From Pseudooceanicola onchidii (GTDB taxonomy: Bacteria > Pseudomonadota > Alphaproteobacteria > Rhodobacterales > Rhodobacteraceae): a stretch of 64,000 bases of DNA. Below the pieces are notes generated by a model. It saw nothing but the letters and a program-made list of their open reading frames with translations, did not search any database and was not told the origin of the DNA. Both the position numbers and the translations under genes were made by a program. The stretch covers positions 496,001-560,000 of the forward strand of contig NZ_SPUW01000002.1 in NCBI RefSeq assembly GCF_004959925.1, given 5' to 3'. This document shows, in pieces, positions 1 through 8,237 of the stretch; the stretch's first letter is position 1, and each line of letters begins with the position of its first letter.

Positions 1-1055
1 GGACCGAACACGAGGCGACCACGGCCGAAGAGGCGCGGGAGAAGCTGCAGAAGGGGATGCGCGTTCTGATCCGCGAGGGATCGGTGTCGAAGGATCTTCA
101 CGCGCTTCAGGAATTGCTGACGGATGTGACATCCGCCTACATGTGCCTGTGCACCGACGACCGGAACCCGCTGGACATCGCCGAACACGGGCACCTGGAT
201 TACATGATCCGCGAACTCATCCGGCTGGGCCGGTCGCCGCTGGCCGTCTATCGCGCGGCGTCTCTGTCGGCGGCCGAGGCCTTCGGACTGAAAGATCGCG
301 GCCAGATTGCGCCGGGCAAGAGGGCCGATATCGTCTGCCTGTCCGACGTGACGGATTGCCGGGCGCAGATGGTGTTGTCGGGCGGGGTCGTGATGGATGA
401 TGCGGCCTTTGCGGCGCGCAGGATCACGCCGCCGGTCGGACAGGGATCGGTCAAGATCGCGCGGATCAGTGCCGACCAGTTCCGCACCGGGGGCAATCGG
501 ACGAAGACCGACGTGATCGGCATCCTCCCCGGCAAGATCATCACCGAACATCTGAGCGAAGAGATCGCGATCACCGATGGCGACAAGCGCCCCGATCTGG
601 ACCGTGACCTGGTGAAGATCGCAGTGATCGAACGGCACGGGGTGAACGGCAATGTCGCCACGGGGTTCGTGAAAGGCTTCGGGCTGAAAGGTGGGGCCAT
701 CGCCTCGACCGTCTGTCACGATCACCACAATATCGCGGTGGTGGGGGCGGATTACGCGGACATGGCGTTTGCGGCCAACCGGCTGGCCGAACTGCAGGGC
801 GGGTTCGTCGTGGTGCGGGACGGGACCGTGCTGGCAGAACTCGCGCTTCCGGTGGCGGGCCTGATGTCGGACCGCCCGTTCGAAGAGGTGCACGACCGCC
901 TGATCGACCTGCGCAAGGCCGCGAAATCCCTGGGCGTCACGCTGGACGAACCCTTCCTGCAACTGGCCTTCCTTGCGCTGCCGGTGATCCCTGCGCTGAA
1001 GATCACCGATCGCGGCATGGTCGACGTGGTGAAGTTCGAAATCATCCCCGGGTGA
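1..1055 (+). CDS. ade: Adenine deaminase, C-terminal part (5' end outside window)
   Basis: Hydrolyses adenine to hypoxanthine and ammonia in purine salvage. The reading frame is open from base 3, so the gene starts before the window; about 350 residues are visible of a family usually near 580-600. The visible part begins inside the metal-dependent amidohydrolase barrel: CTDD followed by EHGHLDY fits the last metal-ligand Asp region. The adenine-deaminase-specific C-terminal domain follows, with [13 protein letters not shown] and the HDHHNI stretch typical of the family. The frame closes with TGA at 1053-1055. About 170 bases separate it from the fatty-acid operon, so the two are probably not co-transcribed. 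The family call is secure; only the missing N terminus is uncertain. Confidence 0.93.
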   Translation, partial: TEHEATTAEEAREKLQKGMRVLIREGSVSKDLHALQELLTDVTSAYMCLCTDDRNPLDIAEHGHLDYMIRELIRLGRSPLAVYRAASLSAAEAFGLKDRGQIAPGKRADIVCLSDVTDCRAQMVLSGGVVMDDAAFAARRITPPVGQGSVKIARISADQFRTGGNRTKTDVIGILPGKIITEHLSEEIAITDGDKRPDLDRDLVKIAVIERHGVNGNVATGFVKGFGLKGGAIASTVCHDHHNIAVVGADYADMAFAANRLAELQGGFVVVRDGTVLAELALPVAGLMSDRPFEEVHDRLIDLRKAAKSLGVTLDEPFLQLAFLALPVIPALKITDRGMVDVVKFEIIPG

Positions 1056-1065
1056 CGCAGCGGCG

Positions 1066-1088
1066 TTTTGCAATTCTGCTCTGCAAAA
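1066..1088. promoter_or_regulatory. Inverted repeat TTTTGCA-N9-TGCAAAA upstream of beta-oxidation operon
   Basis: Perfect 7-base arms at 1066-1072 and 1082-1088 lie just before a candidate -35 box and about 135 bases ahead of the FadB-type gene. The arms resemble the TTTGCAAA-type sites reported for short-chain acyl-CoA-responsive regulators in Rhodobacter; that link is from memory and is inference. A likely operator, identity of the regulator unknown. Confidence 0.45.
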
Positions 1089-1103
1089 CACTTTTCCACT
1101 GGA

Positions 1104-1132
1104 TTGACCTCAGGGGATGCGGCCCTTACCTT
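1104..1132 (+). promoter_or_regulatory. Candidate sigma70 promoter for the beta-oxidation operon
   Basis: TTGACC at 1104-1109, a 17-base spacer, then TACCTT at 1127-1132. The -35 is good (5 of 6), the -10 is weak. It sits just downstream of the TTTTGCA inverted repeat and upstream of the FadB-type gene. Confidence 0.4.
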
Positions 1133-1176
1133 TCGGCCCGATGAGGGAGGATGGAACCGGCGGCCGCAAGGCGCGC

Positions 1177-1222
1177 GGTGGTCCCCCGTTGATGTAAACC
1201 CGTTTTGCCCGAGGGGACTACC
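1177..1222 (+). promoter_or_regulatory. Possible leader hairpin masking the FadB-type ribosome binding site
   Basis: GGTGGTCCCC (1177-1186) can pair with GGGGACTACC (1213-1222), nine Watson-Crick pairs plus one G-U, across a 26-base loop. The right arm contains the GAGGGGA-type Shine-Dalgarno sequence and ends right at the ATG at 1223. It could limit translation, but may be coincidental in GC-rich DNA. Confidence 0.3.
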
Positions 1223-3322
1223 ATGGCCGAATCCAACGCAACCAGCGACGTCGTCAGCTACGGATACGAAGGGGAGGTCGCGCTGGTCTGTGTCGACAAC
1301 CCGCCGGTGAACGCCACCGGGATCGCCGTGCGGCAGGGCTTGGTCGATGCCTTCAAGGCGATCAACGACGAAGGCAAGGCCAAGGCGATCGCGCTGTATT
1401 GTGCCGGGCGGACCTTCATCGCGGGGGCCGACATCCGCGAATTCGGCCAGCCGCGCAAGGATCCGTCGCTGCCCGAGGTCTGCAATGCGCTCGAGGCCTC
1501 GGCCATTCCGACCGTATCGGTGATCCACGGCACCGCGCTTGGCGGCGGTTACGAGGTGGCGCTGGCCACCCACGCCCGCGTGGCGCTCAAGGGGGCCAAG
1601 TTCGGCCTGCCCGAAGTGCTGCTGGGCATCATCCCCGGCGCCGGCGGCACGCAGCGCCTGCCGCGCCTGTCGGGCATTCCCTTCACGCTGGACATCGCCG
1701 TGTCGGGCCGGCACGCCAAGGTCGAAGAGGGCGTCGACAAGGGCGCCATCGACCGCGTGGTCGAGGCCGGTGATCCGCGCGACATCGCGATCGCCATGGG
1801 GCAGGAGGTCATCGCGGGCACCCTGCCGACCCGTCGCACCGGCGACATCGACGTGACCCCGGACGAGGCGGCGATCAATTCGACCCTCGCCATGGTCGAG
1901 AAGAAGAACCCGCACCTGATCAACCTCGCGGAATGCGTCAAGGCCATCGCGGCCTCGACCAAGCCGCTGATGGAAGGTCTGGCGGAAGAGCGCGAGCGCA
2001 TCATGCGCTGCATCGAATCCCCGCAGCGGTCCGGCCTGATCCACGCCTTCTTCGGTGAACGCGCCGTGTCGAACATCCCCGAGGCCAAGGGCGAAACCCG
2101 GGCGCTGGACAAGATCGGCGTGATCGGCGGCGGCACCATGGGGTCGGGCATCACCACCTCGTGCCTGATGGCGGGCATCCCTGTGCGCCTGATCGAGGTG
2201 CAGCAGGAAGGTCTGGACCGTGGCGTCGCGACCATCACCAAGAACCTCGACGGGGCCGTGTCGCGCGGCAAGATGAGCCAGGACAAGCGCGATGCCGCGC
2301 TCGCCATGCTGGAGCCGTCGCTGGCGATGGAAGACCTGTCGGATGTCGACCTGGTGATCGAGGCGGTCTTCGAGAAGATGGAGATCAAGAAGGACATCTT
2401 CGGCAAGCTCGACACCATCTGCAAGCCGGGCGCGATCCTGGCGTCGAACACCTCGTACCTTGATATCAACGCCATCGCCAACATGACCAACCGTCCGCAG
2501 GACGTGCTGGGCCTGCACTTCTTCAGCCCGGCCCACGTGATGCGCCTGCTGGAAATCGTGCAGGGCGAAAAAACCGCGCCCGACGCGCTGGCGACCGGTT
2601 TTGCCCTGGCCAAGAAGCTCAAGAAGGTCGGCGTTCTGGCGCAGGTCTGCGATGGCTTCATCGGCAACCGGATCCTTGGTCACTACGGCAAGGTGATCTC
2701 CTACCTCGTTCTGGACGGGGCCTCGCCCGCCGACGTGGACCGCGCGCTGGAAGGCTTCGGCATGGCCATGGGGCCGCACAAGGTGGGCGACCTCGCGGGG
2801 CTCGACATCGGCTACATGACGCGCCAGCGCCGCAAGGAAGAAGGTCTGCCCGCCAATGAACGCTATGGCGGCGACATCGCCGACCTGATCTGTGAACGCG
2901 AAGGCTATGGTCGCAAGACCGGCAAGGGGTACTACCTGTACGAAACCGGCGCGCCGGTGCCGAACCCGGCGGTCGAAGAGATCATCAACGAGGTTCGCGC
3001 CGACAAGGGCATCACGCCCAAGACCTTCAGCGATCAGGACATCGTCGACCGCTACATGACCGCCTTCATCTCCGAAGCGGCGCGCGTGGTCGAAGACGGC
3101 ACCGCCAAGCGGCCCGTCGACGTCGATATGGTCTTCCTCTTCGGCTACGGTTTCCCGCGTCATCGCGGTGGCCCGCTGCACTATGCGGACTCCATCGGCG
3201 CGAAGGAACTGGTTGCCCGGATCGAAGCCTACGCCAAGGAAGACCCGAACTACTGGCAGGTCCCCGACCTGTTGCGCAAGATGGCCGAAGACGGCACAAC
3301 ATTCGCTGACATGAATAAGTGA
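1223..3322 (+). CDS. FadB/FadJ-type enoyl-CoA hydratase / 3-hydroxyacyl-CoA dehydrogenase
   Basis: A 699-residue fusion enzyme catalysing hydration of 2-enoyl-CoA and NAD-dependent oxidation of the 3-hydroxyacyl-CoA. The N-terminal crotonase domain (about residues 10-190) shows FIAGADIREF, GGGYEVALA and LPEVLLGIIPGAGGTQ. The dehydrogenase domain starts near residue 296 with the Rossmann motif GVIGGGTMGSG and has HFFSPAHVM with the catalytic His; two C-terminal dimerisation domains follow. I chose ATG at 1223 because GAGGGGA lies just upstream; a TTG six codons earlier has no ribosome site. First gene of an operon with two acyl-CoA dehydrogenases only 10 bases downstream. Length and domain order match the family. 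Confidence 0.95.
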   Translation: MAESNATSDVVSYGYEGEVALVCVDNPPVNATGIAVRQGLVDAFKAINDEGKAKAIALYCAGRTFIAGADIREFGQPRKDPSLPEVCNALEASAIPTVSVIHGTALGGGYEVALATHARVALKGAKFGLPEVLLGIIPGAGGTQRLPRLSGIPFTLDIAVSGRHAKVEEGVDKGAIDRVVEAGDPRDIAIAMGQEVIAGTLPTRRTGDIDVTPDEAAINSTLAMVEKKNPHLINLAECVKAIAASTKPLMEGLAEERERIMRCIESPQRSGLIHAFFGERAVSNIPEAKGETRALDKIGVIGGGTMGSGITTSCLMAGIPVRLIEVQQEGLDRGVATITKNLDGAVSRGKMSQDKRDAALAMLEPSLAMEDLSDVDLVIEAVFEKMEIKKDIFGKLDTICKPGAILASNTSYLDINAIANMTNRPQDVLGLHFFSPAHVMRLLEIVQGEKTAPDALATGFALAKKLKKVGVLAQVCDGFIGNRILGHYGKVISYLVLDGASPADVDRALEGFGMAMGPHKVGDLAGLDIGYMTRQRRKEEGLPANERYGGDIADLICEREGYGRKTGKGYYLYETGAPVPNPAVEEIINEVRADKGITPKTFSDQDIVDRYMTAFISEAARVVEDGTAKRPVDVDMVFLFGYGFPRHRGGPLHYADSIGAKELVARIEAYAKEDPNYWQVPDLLRKMAEDGTTFADMNK

Positions 3323-3332
3323 GGAGGTTGCA

Positions 3333-4520
3333 ATGGATCTGAACTTCACCCCCGAAGAAGAGGCCTTCCGCCAGGAAGTCCGGGATTTCTTTGCCGAAAA
3401 CCTGCCGGACGACATCCGCGATGCCGTGCGTCGCGGTGGCGAACTGACCAAGGAGATCATGGAGCGCTATCATGCGATCCTGAACAAGAAGGGCTGGCTG
3501 GGCACCACCTGGCCCAAGGAATACGGCGGCCCCGGCTGGGGTCCGGTCGAACGGCACATCTTCGACGAGGAATCCTGTGCCGCCTATGCCCCGCGCATCG
3601 TGCCCTTCGGCCTTGGTATGCTGGGTCCCGTGCTGCAGAAATTCGGGACGCAGGAGCAGAAGGATTACTATCTGCCCCGCATCCTCAACGGCGACGACTG
3701 GTGGTGCCAGGGCTATTCGGAACCGGGTGCCGGGTCTGACCTTGCCTCGCTGAAGACCCGCGCCGTGCGTGACGGGGACGAATGGGTGATCAATGGCCAG
3801 AAGACCTGGACCACGCTTGGCCAGCACGCCGACTGGATCTTCTGCCTGTGCCGGACCGATCCGGACGTGAAGCAGCAGGAAGGCATTTCCTTCATCCTCG
3901 TGGACATGTCGACGCCGGGTGTCGAAGTGCGCCCGATCAAGCTGATCGAAGGCGGTCACGAGGTGAACGAGGTCTTCTTCACCGACGTGCGCGTGCCCTA
4001 TGGCAACCTCGTCGGCGAAGAGAACAAGGGCTGGACGATCGCCAAGTACCTGCTGACGCACGAGCGTACCGGGATCGCGGGTGTCGGCTTCTCGATGCTG
4101 GAACTTGAAGAGGTCAAGGAACTGGCCAAGAAGGTCATCCGCAACGGCAAGCCGCTGGCCGAGGATCCGCTGTTTGCCGCCCGCGTCGCCCAGGCCGAGA
4201 TCGACCTTGAGGCGATGAAGCTGACCAACCTGCGGATGCTGTTCACTGCGCAGAAGAACGGTGCGCCGGGGCCGGAAACCTCGATCCTCAAGATCAAGGG
4301 CACGGTCATCAACCAGGAGCTCAAGGATCTGGGACGTCGGGCGCTTGGCCCGAACGCCGCACCCTTCCCCGGCTCGCTGGCGGGCACCAACCTTGATGTC
4401 GCGCCGGACGGCCATGCCAACAACGCCGCGCGCTACTTCAACAACCGCAAGACGTCGATTTTCGGTGGCTCGAACGAGATCCAGCGAAACATCCTGACCA
4501 AGACCATGCTGGGGCTGTGA
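3333..4520 (+). CDS. Acyl-CoA dehydrogenase, large (alpha-type) subunit of a gene pair
   Basis: A 395-residue FAD-dependent acyl-CoA dehydrogenase, first step of beta-oxidation. Family signatures are QGYSEPGAGSDLA, the NGQKTWTT strand and a C-terminal FGGSNEIQRN. The position of the medium-chain catalytic Glu (usual YEGT) is Gly here, but residue Glu244 in LLTHERTG lies where isovaleryl/long-chain enzymes carry their catalytic Glu on helix G. The next gene is a smaller dehydrogenase-like protein starting 3 bases after this stop, suggesting a heteromeric enzyme. AGGAGG-type ribosome site at about 3322-3328 supports the ATG at 3333. Substrate unknown. Confidence 0.93.
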   Translation: MDLNFTPEEEAFRQEVRDFFAENLPDDIRDAVRRGGELTKEIMERYHAILNKKGWLGTTWPKEYGGPGWGPVERHIFDEESCAAYAPRIVPFGLGMLGPVLQKFGTQEQKDYYLPRILNGDDWWCQGYSEPGAGSDLASLKTRAVRDGDEWVINGQKTWTTLGQHADWIFCLCRTDPDVKQQEGISFILVDMSTPGVEVRPIKLIEGGHEVNEVFFTDVRVPYGNLVGEENKGWTIAKYLLTHERTGIAGVGFSMLELEEVKELAKKVIRNGKPLAEDPLFAARVAQAEIDLEAMKLTNLRMLFTAQKNGAPGPETSILKIKGTVINQELKDLGRRALGPNAAPFPGSLAGTNLDVAPDGHANNAARYFNNRKTSIFGGSNEIQRNILTKTMLGL

Positions 4521-4523
4521 TCC

Positions 4524-5576
4524 ATGAATTTTGATCTGACCGAAGACCGCCAGATGCTGCAGGACAGCCTGCGGCGCTACCTGGCCGACAAGTACACCGT
4601 GGAACACCGCAACAAGGTCGCCTACGAAGACCCCTTCCATGACGACGCCAAATGGACCGAGCTGACCGAACTTGGCGCGCTCTTTGCCCTCGCGCCAGAA
4701 GAGGCCGGCGGCATGGGCGGCGCAGGTTTCGACATCTCGGTGGTGTTCGAAGAACTGGGTCGCGTGATCTGCCCCGAACCTGTTCTGGGCGCGTTGATGG
4801 CGTCGCGCCTGATGACCGCGGCTGGCGCGGATCAGGAAGAGCTTCTGTCCGGTGCCACGAAATACGCCGTGGGCCTGGGGGAACTGGACGCGCCTTATGA
4901 CATGTCGGGCCTGACGACCACCGCCAAGGGTGGCAAGCTGACGGGCCGCAAGTCCATCGTCTACGGCGGGCAGGCGGCGGATGTCTTCCTGATCGCGGCC
5001 AAGGACGGCGACAGCCTGAACGTCTACGAAGTCAAGGCGGCGGATGCGTCTGTCACCGGCTATGCGCTGATGGACGGTGCCGGCGCGGCCGAAGTCGTGC
5101 TGGACGACGCCCCCGCCACGCTGCTGATCGAGGGGGCCGAGGCCGCCATCGAAGACGCGGTGAACGCGGGTATCGTGGCGCTCTGTTCCGAAGCCGTGGG
5201 CGCGATGGACGTGCTGCACAAGATGACCGTCGACTACCTTGGTCAGCGCAAGCAGTTCGGTCGCCCGATCGGCACCTTCCAGGTGTTGCAGCATCGCGCG
5301 GTCGACATGCTGACGGAAATCGAACAGAGCCGGTCGATCGTCATCAAGGCGGCGGCGGAACTGGGTGGTCCGAATGCATCGCGCTACTGCTCGATGGCCA
5401 AGAACCTGATCGGCCGCGCCGGTCGCCTGGTGGCCGAAGAGGCGATCCAGATGCACGGCGGCATCGCGATGACCTGGGAATACCCCGGATCGCATTACGC
5501 CAAGCGGATCATCATGATCGACGCGCAGCTGGGGGATACCGATTATCACCTCGCCCGCGTGGCGCAGGCCGCCTGA
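4524..5576 (+). CDS. Acyl-CoA dehydrogenase, small (beta-type) subunit of a gene pair
   Basis: A 350-residue acyl-CoA dehydrogenase homologue, shorter than the usual 380-400. It keeps YLGQRKQFGRPIG and IQMHGGIAMTWEYPG from the C-terminal FAD-binding half, but aligning its helix-G region by eye puts Gly where the alpha partner has Glu, and there is no C-terminal YEGT-type Glu. It therefore looks like the non-catalytic partner that completes an FAD site in alpha2beta2 enzymes, as described for steroid side-chain dehydrogenases. It begins 3 bases after the preceding dehydrogenase. A strong hairpin with four T residues follows. The pairing inference needs structure prediction of the complex. Confidence 0.9.
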   Translation: MNFDLTEDRQMLQDSLRRYLADKYTVEHRNKVAYEDPFHDDAKWTELTELGALFALAPEEAGGMGGAGFDISVVFEELGRVICPEPVLGALMASRLMTAAGADQEELLSGATKYAVGLGELDAPYDMSGLTTTAKGGKLTGRKSIVYGGQAADVFLIAAKDGDSLNVYEVKAADASVTGYALMDGAGAAEVVLDDAPATLLIEGAEAAIEDAVNAGIVALCSEAVGAMDVLHKMTVDYLGQRKQFGRPIGTFQVLQHRAVDMLTEIEQSRSIVIKAAAELGGPNASRYCSMAKNLIGRAGRLVAEEAIQMHGGIAMTWEYPGSHYAKRIIMIDAQLGDTDYHLARVAQAA

Positions 5577-5594
5577 TCCAGTGAACGACCATCA

Positions 5595-5621
5595 GGGCCG
5601 GGGCAGCACCCCGGCCCTTTT
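5595..5621 (+). terminator. Intrinsic terminator or attenuator after the acyl-CoA dehydrogenase pair
   Basis: GGGCCGGGG (5595-5603) pairs with CCCCGGCCC (5609-5617) around loop CAGCA, followed by TTTT. It lies 18 bases after the stop of the small dehydrogenase and just before the thioesterase gene, so read-through would set thioesterase expression. Confidence 0.75.
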
Positions 5622-5636
5622 GCATGAGAGAGCCCG

Positions 5637-6431
5637 ATGACCTCAGACACCCCCACCCTGGCCCAGCTGATCGATGGCATGACCGGCACCGCGCCGCGCC
5701 TGACAGCCCACCTGACACCGTCCTGGATGCAGGGGCGGACGGCCTTTGGCGGCATCACGGCGGCGCTGGCCCTTGCGGCCGCGCGCAAGTCGCTGCCCGA
5801 CCTGCCCGACCTGCGATCGATGCAGGTCGCCTTCCTGCGCCCGATCCTGCAAGAGGTGAGCTTCGAGGTCACGCTGATCCGTGCGGGCCGCACCGCCAGC
5901 TTCGTTCAGGTTGATTGCATCAGCGATGACGCGCTTGGCGCGCGCATCACCTTCGTCTTTGGCGCCGCGCGCCCCAGCCAGGTCGTGCATGACTACGCGC
6001 CCGTTCCCGCCACGCCCGATCCCGTCAGCTGTGTGCCGCTGGTCCGCCGATCCAATGCTCCCAGCTTCTTCGGCAATTTCGATGCGACGATCATCGAAGG
6101 CGATCAGTTGATCTCGGGGTCCGACCGGCCCGAGCTGATCGTCTGGTCGCGGCTAACCGAAACCGAAGGCGTGTCGACCGAGGTCGCCCTGATCTGCAAC
6201 GCCGACAGCATGCCGCCCGCCGCCATGACGACCTTCACCGAACGCGCGCCGATCTCGACCATCACCTGGTCGCTGGATGTGGCGCGGATGCCCGCCAGGA
6301 CGGACTGGCTCTGGACGCGCACGACGTCGAAACAGGCGGCCGAGGGCTATTCGGTGCAGGACATGGAATTGCGCGACACCGATGGCAGCCTCGTGGCCTC
6401 GGCCCAGCAGATGGTCGCACTGTTCCTGTAA
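5637..6431 (+). CDS. TesB-like acyl-CoA thioesterase family protein
   Basis: A 264-residue protein of the double-hotdog thioesterase type. Near the N terminus MQGRTAFGGITAAL matches the typical G-R-x-A-F-GG-x-x-A helix start of TesB-like 4HBT_3 proteins, and DLRSMQVAFLRPI and ASFVQVDCI fit the following strands. The second half ends QQMVALFL, resembling the S-Q-x-x-L-x end of these enzymes. It would hydrolyse acyl-CoA thioesters, perhaps relieving CoA shortage in the acyl-CoA degradation operon upstream. GAGAG before the ATG is the probable ribosome site. The exact substrate cannot be read from sequence. Confidence 0.82.
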   Translation: MTSDTPTLAQLIDGMTGTAPRLTAHLTPSWMQGRTAFGGITAALALAAARKSLPDLPDLRSMQVAFLRPILQEVSFEVTLIRAGRTASFVQVDCISDDALGARITFVFGAARPSQVVHDYAPVPATPDPVSCVPLVRRSNAPSFFGNFDATIIEGDQLISGSDRPELIVWSRLTETEGVSTEVALICNADSMPPAAMTTFTERAPISTITWSLDVARMPARTDWLWTRTTSKQAAEGYSVQDMELRDTDGSLVASAQQMVALFL

Positions 6432-6465
6432 GGGCTGCGCCCTGACCTTCCCGCCCGAAGTTCTT

Positions 6466-6520
6466 CTGGTCTGAAATACCTCGGGGGGAGGCCCGCAGGG
6501 CCCGGGGGGCAGAGCCCCCC
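6466..6520. repeat. AAATACCTC-type Rhodobacteraceae intergenic repeat with GC hairpin
   Basis: Between convergent genes: GGTCTGAAATACCTCGGG followed by GGGGGGC (6504-6510) pairing with GCCCCCC (6514-6520). A related AAATACTCCCGCCGG stretch occurs at 60065. Such AAATAC(C)TC sequences before G-rich hairpins are common between convergent genes in this family. It may act as a bidirectional terminator, but no T-run is present. Confidence 0.5.
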
Positions 6521-6529
6521 GTCCCGATC

Positions 6530-7555
6530 TCAGCCGACCTTGACGACCAGCTTGCCCAAGTTCTTGCCTTTCAGCAGACCCATGAAGGCTTGCGGGGCGT
6601 TTTCCAGCCCTTCGGCGACATCCTCGGCATAGGCGATCTCTCCTGCGCCGACCTTGGGACCGACCTCTTTCAGGAACTCGCCGAACCGGCTGACGTGGTC
6701 GGTCTGCAGCAGGCCCTGGATGGTCAGACGCTTGACCAGCGAATAGCGCCACAGCTTCTGCAGGGCCATCGACCCGGTCTCGTCCGTTTCGCCGGAATAC
6801 CAGGCGATCATGCCACAGATGATGACCCGCGCGTGCAGGTTCAGCAGGGGGATGACCCCGCCCAGGGTCGGGCCGCCGACGTTTTCGAAATAGATGTCGA
6901 TCCCGTCGGGGCATTCGGCCGCCAGCGCATCGCGCATGGCCTTTGCATCCTTGCCGCGGTGATCGATGCAGGCGTCGAAGCCGAAGGTCTCGACCGCCAT
7001 CTTGCACTTCTCTTCACCACCCGCGACGCCGATGACGCGCAAACCGGCCTGCTTGGCCAGCTGGCCGACCATCGACCCGACCGGGCCGGTGGCGGCACCG
7101 ACGACCAGCGTCTCGCCTGCCTTCATCTTCGAATAGGCGGTCATCCCGGCCCAGGCGGTAAAGCCCGGCATGCCCAGCACGCCAAGCGAGGTCTGGATTG
7201 GCGCCTGATCGGGGTTCACCTTGCGCAGCTGGTCGCCCGGCAGGCAACCGTGCGTGGCCCAGCCGAACATGCCGAACGCATGGTCGCCGACGGCGAATTT
7301 CGGGTGGTTCGAGGCGATGACCTCGCCCACGGCGCCGGCCTCCATCGTGCCGTCGATCGGCACCGGGGCGGCATAGCTGGGGCCGTCGTCCATGCGGCCG
7401 CGCATGTAGGGGTCAAGCGACATGTACTTCAACGCGACAAGGACCTCGCCTTCGCCCGGGGTCGGCAGCGCGGAGTCCTCGAGGCGGAAGTTCTCGTCCT
7501 TGGGAAAGCCCTCGGGGCGCTTGGCCAGCACGATGCGTTTCATGGTATCCAACAT
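6530..7555 (-). CDS. NADP-dependent oxidoreductase, MDR/CurA-like family
   Basis: A 341-residue zinc-independent medium-chain reductase of the type that reduces activated double bonds (CurA, leukotriene-B4 dehydrogenase group). Visible marks are the N-terminal RPEGFPKDENF, LKYMSLDPYMRGRM (the LDPYMRGRM signature of this subfamily) and the nucleotide-binding VGAATGPVGSMVGQLAK, then YFENVGG. I chose the ATG at 7555 because GGAAGGAGA precedes it; an upstream in-frame ATG at 7627 has no comparable site. It stands alone, convergent with the thioesterase and divergent from smpB. An inverted repeat at 7587-7597 lies in its upstream region. Physiological substrate unknown. Confidence 0.9.
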   Translation of the reverse strand: MLDTMKRIVLAKRPEGFPKDENFRLEDSALPTPGEGEVLVALKYMSLDPYMRGRMDDGPSYAAPVPIDGTMEAGAVGEVIASNHPKFAVGDHAFGMFGWATHGCLPGDQLRKVNPDQAPIQTSLGVLGMPGFTAWAGMTAYSKMKAGETLVVGAATGPVGSMVGQLAKQAGLRVIGVAGGEEKCKMAVETFGFDACIDHRGKDAKAMRDALAAECPDGIDIYFENVGGPTLGGVIPLLNLHARVIICGMIAWYSGETDETGSMALQKLWRYSLVKRLTIQGLLQTDHVSRFGEFLKEVGPKVGAGEIAYAEDVAEGLENAPQAFMGLLKGKNLGKLVVKVG

Positions 7556-7586
7556 TTCGGTCTCCTTCCGTAATGATGTGGAAAAT

Positions 7587-7597
7587 ATGTCCGACAT
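7587..7597. promoter_or_regulatory. ATGTC-C-GACAT inverted repeat upstream of the MDR reductase
   Basis: Five-base arms around one central base, 31 bases upstream of the reductase ATG, within AT-richer sequence. It could be an operator for a small repressor, but it is short. Confidence 0.25.
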
Positions 7598-7681
7598 GCA
7601 GAATATCCTTTGAGGACTTGAATCCAAGAGCCAATCGACCAGATGGACTCAACGGAACAACGCGGCTAGGAAGGCCGGATC

Positions 7682-8158
7682 ATGGCACAGGCTAAATCAG
7701 ACCCGAACTACAAGGTGATCGCCGAAAACCGGCGGGCACGGTACGATTACGCGATCGAGGAGGATCTCGAGGTCGGAATCGTGCTTGAGGGGTCCGAGGT
7801 CAAGTCGCTGCGCCAGGGCGGGTCGAACATCGCGGAAAGCTATGCCTCGGTCGAAGAGGGCGAGCTGTGGCTGGTGAACAGCTATATCGCGCCCTACGAG
7901 CAGGCGAAGATGTTCAAGCATGACGAACGCCGCCGCCGCAAGCTGCTGGTGTCCCGGAAAGAGATGTCGCGCCTGTGGAATGCCACCGCGCGCAAGGGCA
8001 TGACGATCGTGCCGCTGGTCCTGTACTTCAACCATCGCGGCATCGCGAAGATGAAGGTCGGCATCGCCAAGGGCAAAAAGAACCACGACAAGCGCGATAC
8101 CTCGGCCAAGCGGGATTGGAACCGGCAGAAGCAAAGGCTGCTGAAACAGGCCGGTTAA
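7682..8158 (+). CDS. smpB: SsrA-binding protein SmpB
   Basis: A 158-residue protein that binds tmRNA and delivers it to stalled ribosomes in trans-translation. Conserved stretches seen are [28 protein letters not shown], and the C-terminal [20 protein letters not shown] tail that enters the mRNA channel. Length is normal. The ATG at 7682 is preceded by TAGGAAGG. The tmRNA gene itself is not in the window. Secure call. Confidence 0.98.
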   Translation: MAQAKSDPNYKVIAENRRARYDYAIEEDLEVGIVLEGSEVKSLRQGGSNIAESYASVEEGELWLVNSYIAPYEQAKMFKHDERRRRKLLVSRKEMSRLWNATARKGMTIVPLVLYFNHRGIAKMKVGIAKGKKNHDKRDTSAKRDWNRQKQRLLKQAG

Positions 8159-8237
8159 GGGGTGCAAAAGGGCATTCTCCTTGCCTGCAAGGTCCGGCGC
8201 CTGTAGGGATTTTCCAGACCCGAGAGGAGAGGACCAG

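Noticed and set aside
752-3460. A 902-codon open frame on the minus strand, antisense to the FadB-type gene.
   Set aside because: It is the shadow of a GC-rich coding strand: no domain, Arg/His/Gln-rich composition, no ribosome site, and full overlap with a well-supported gene.
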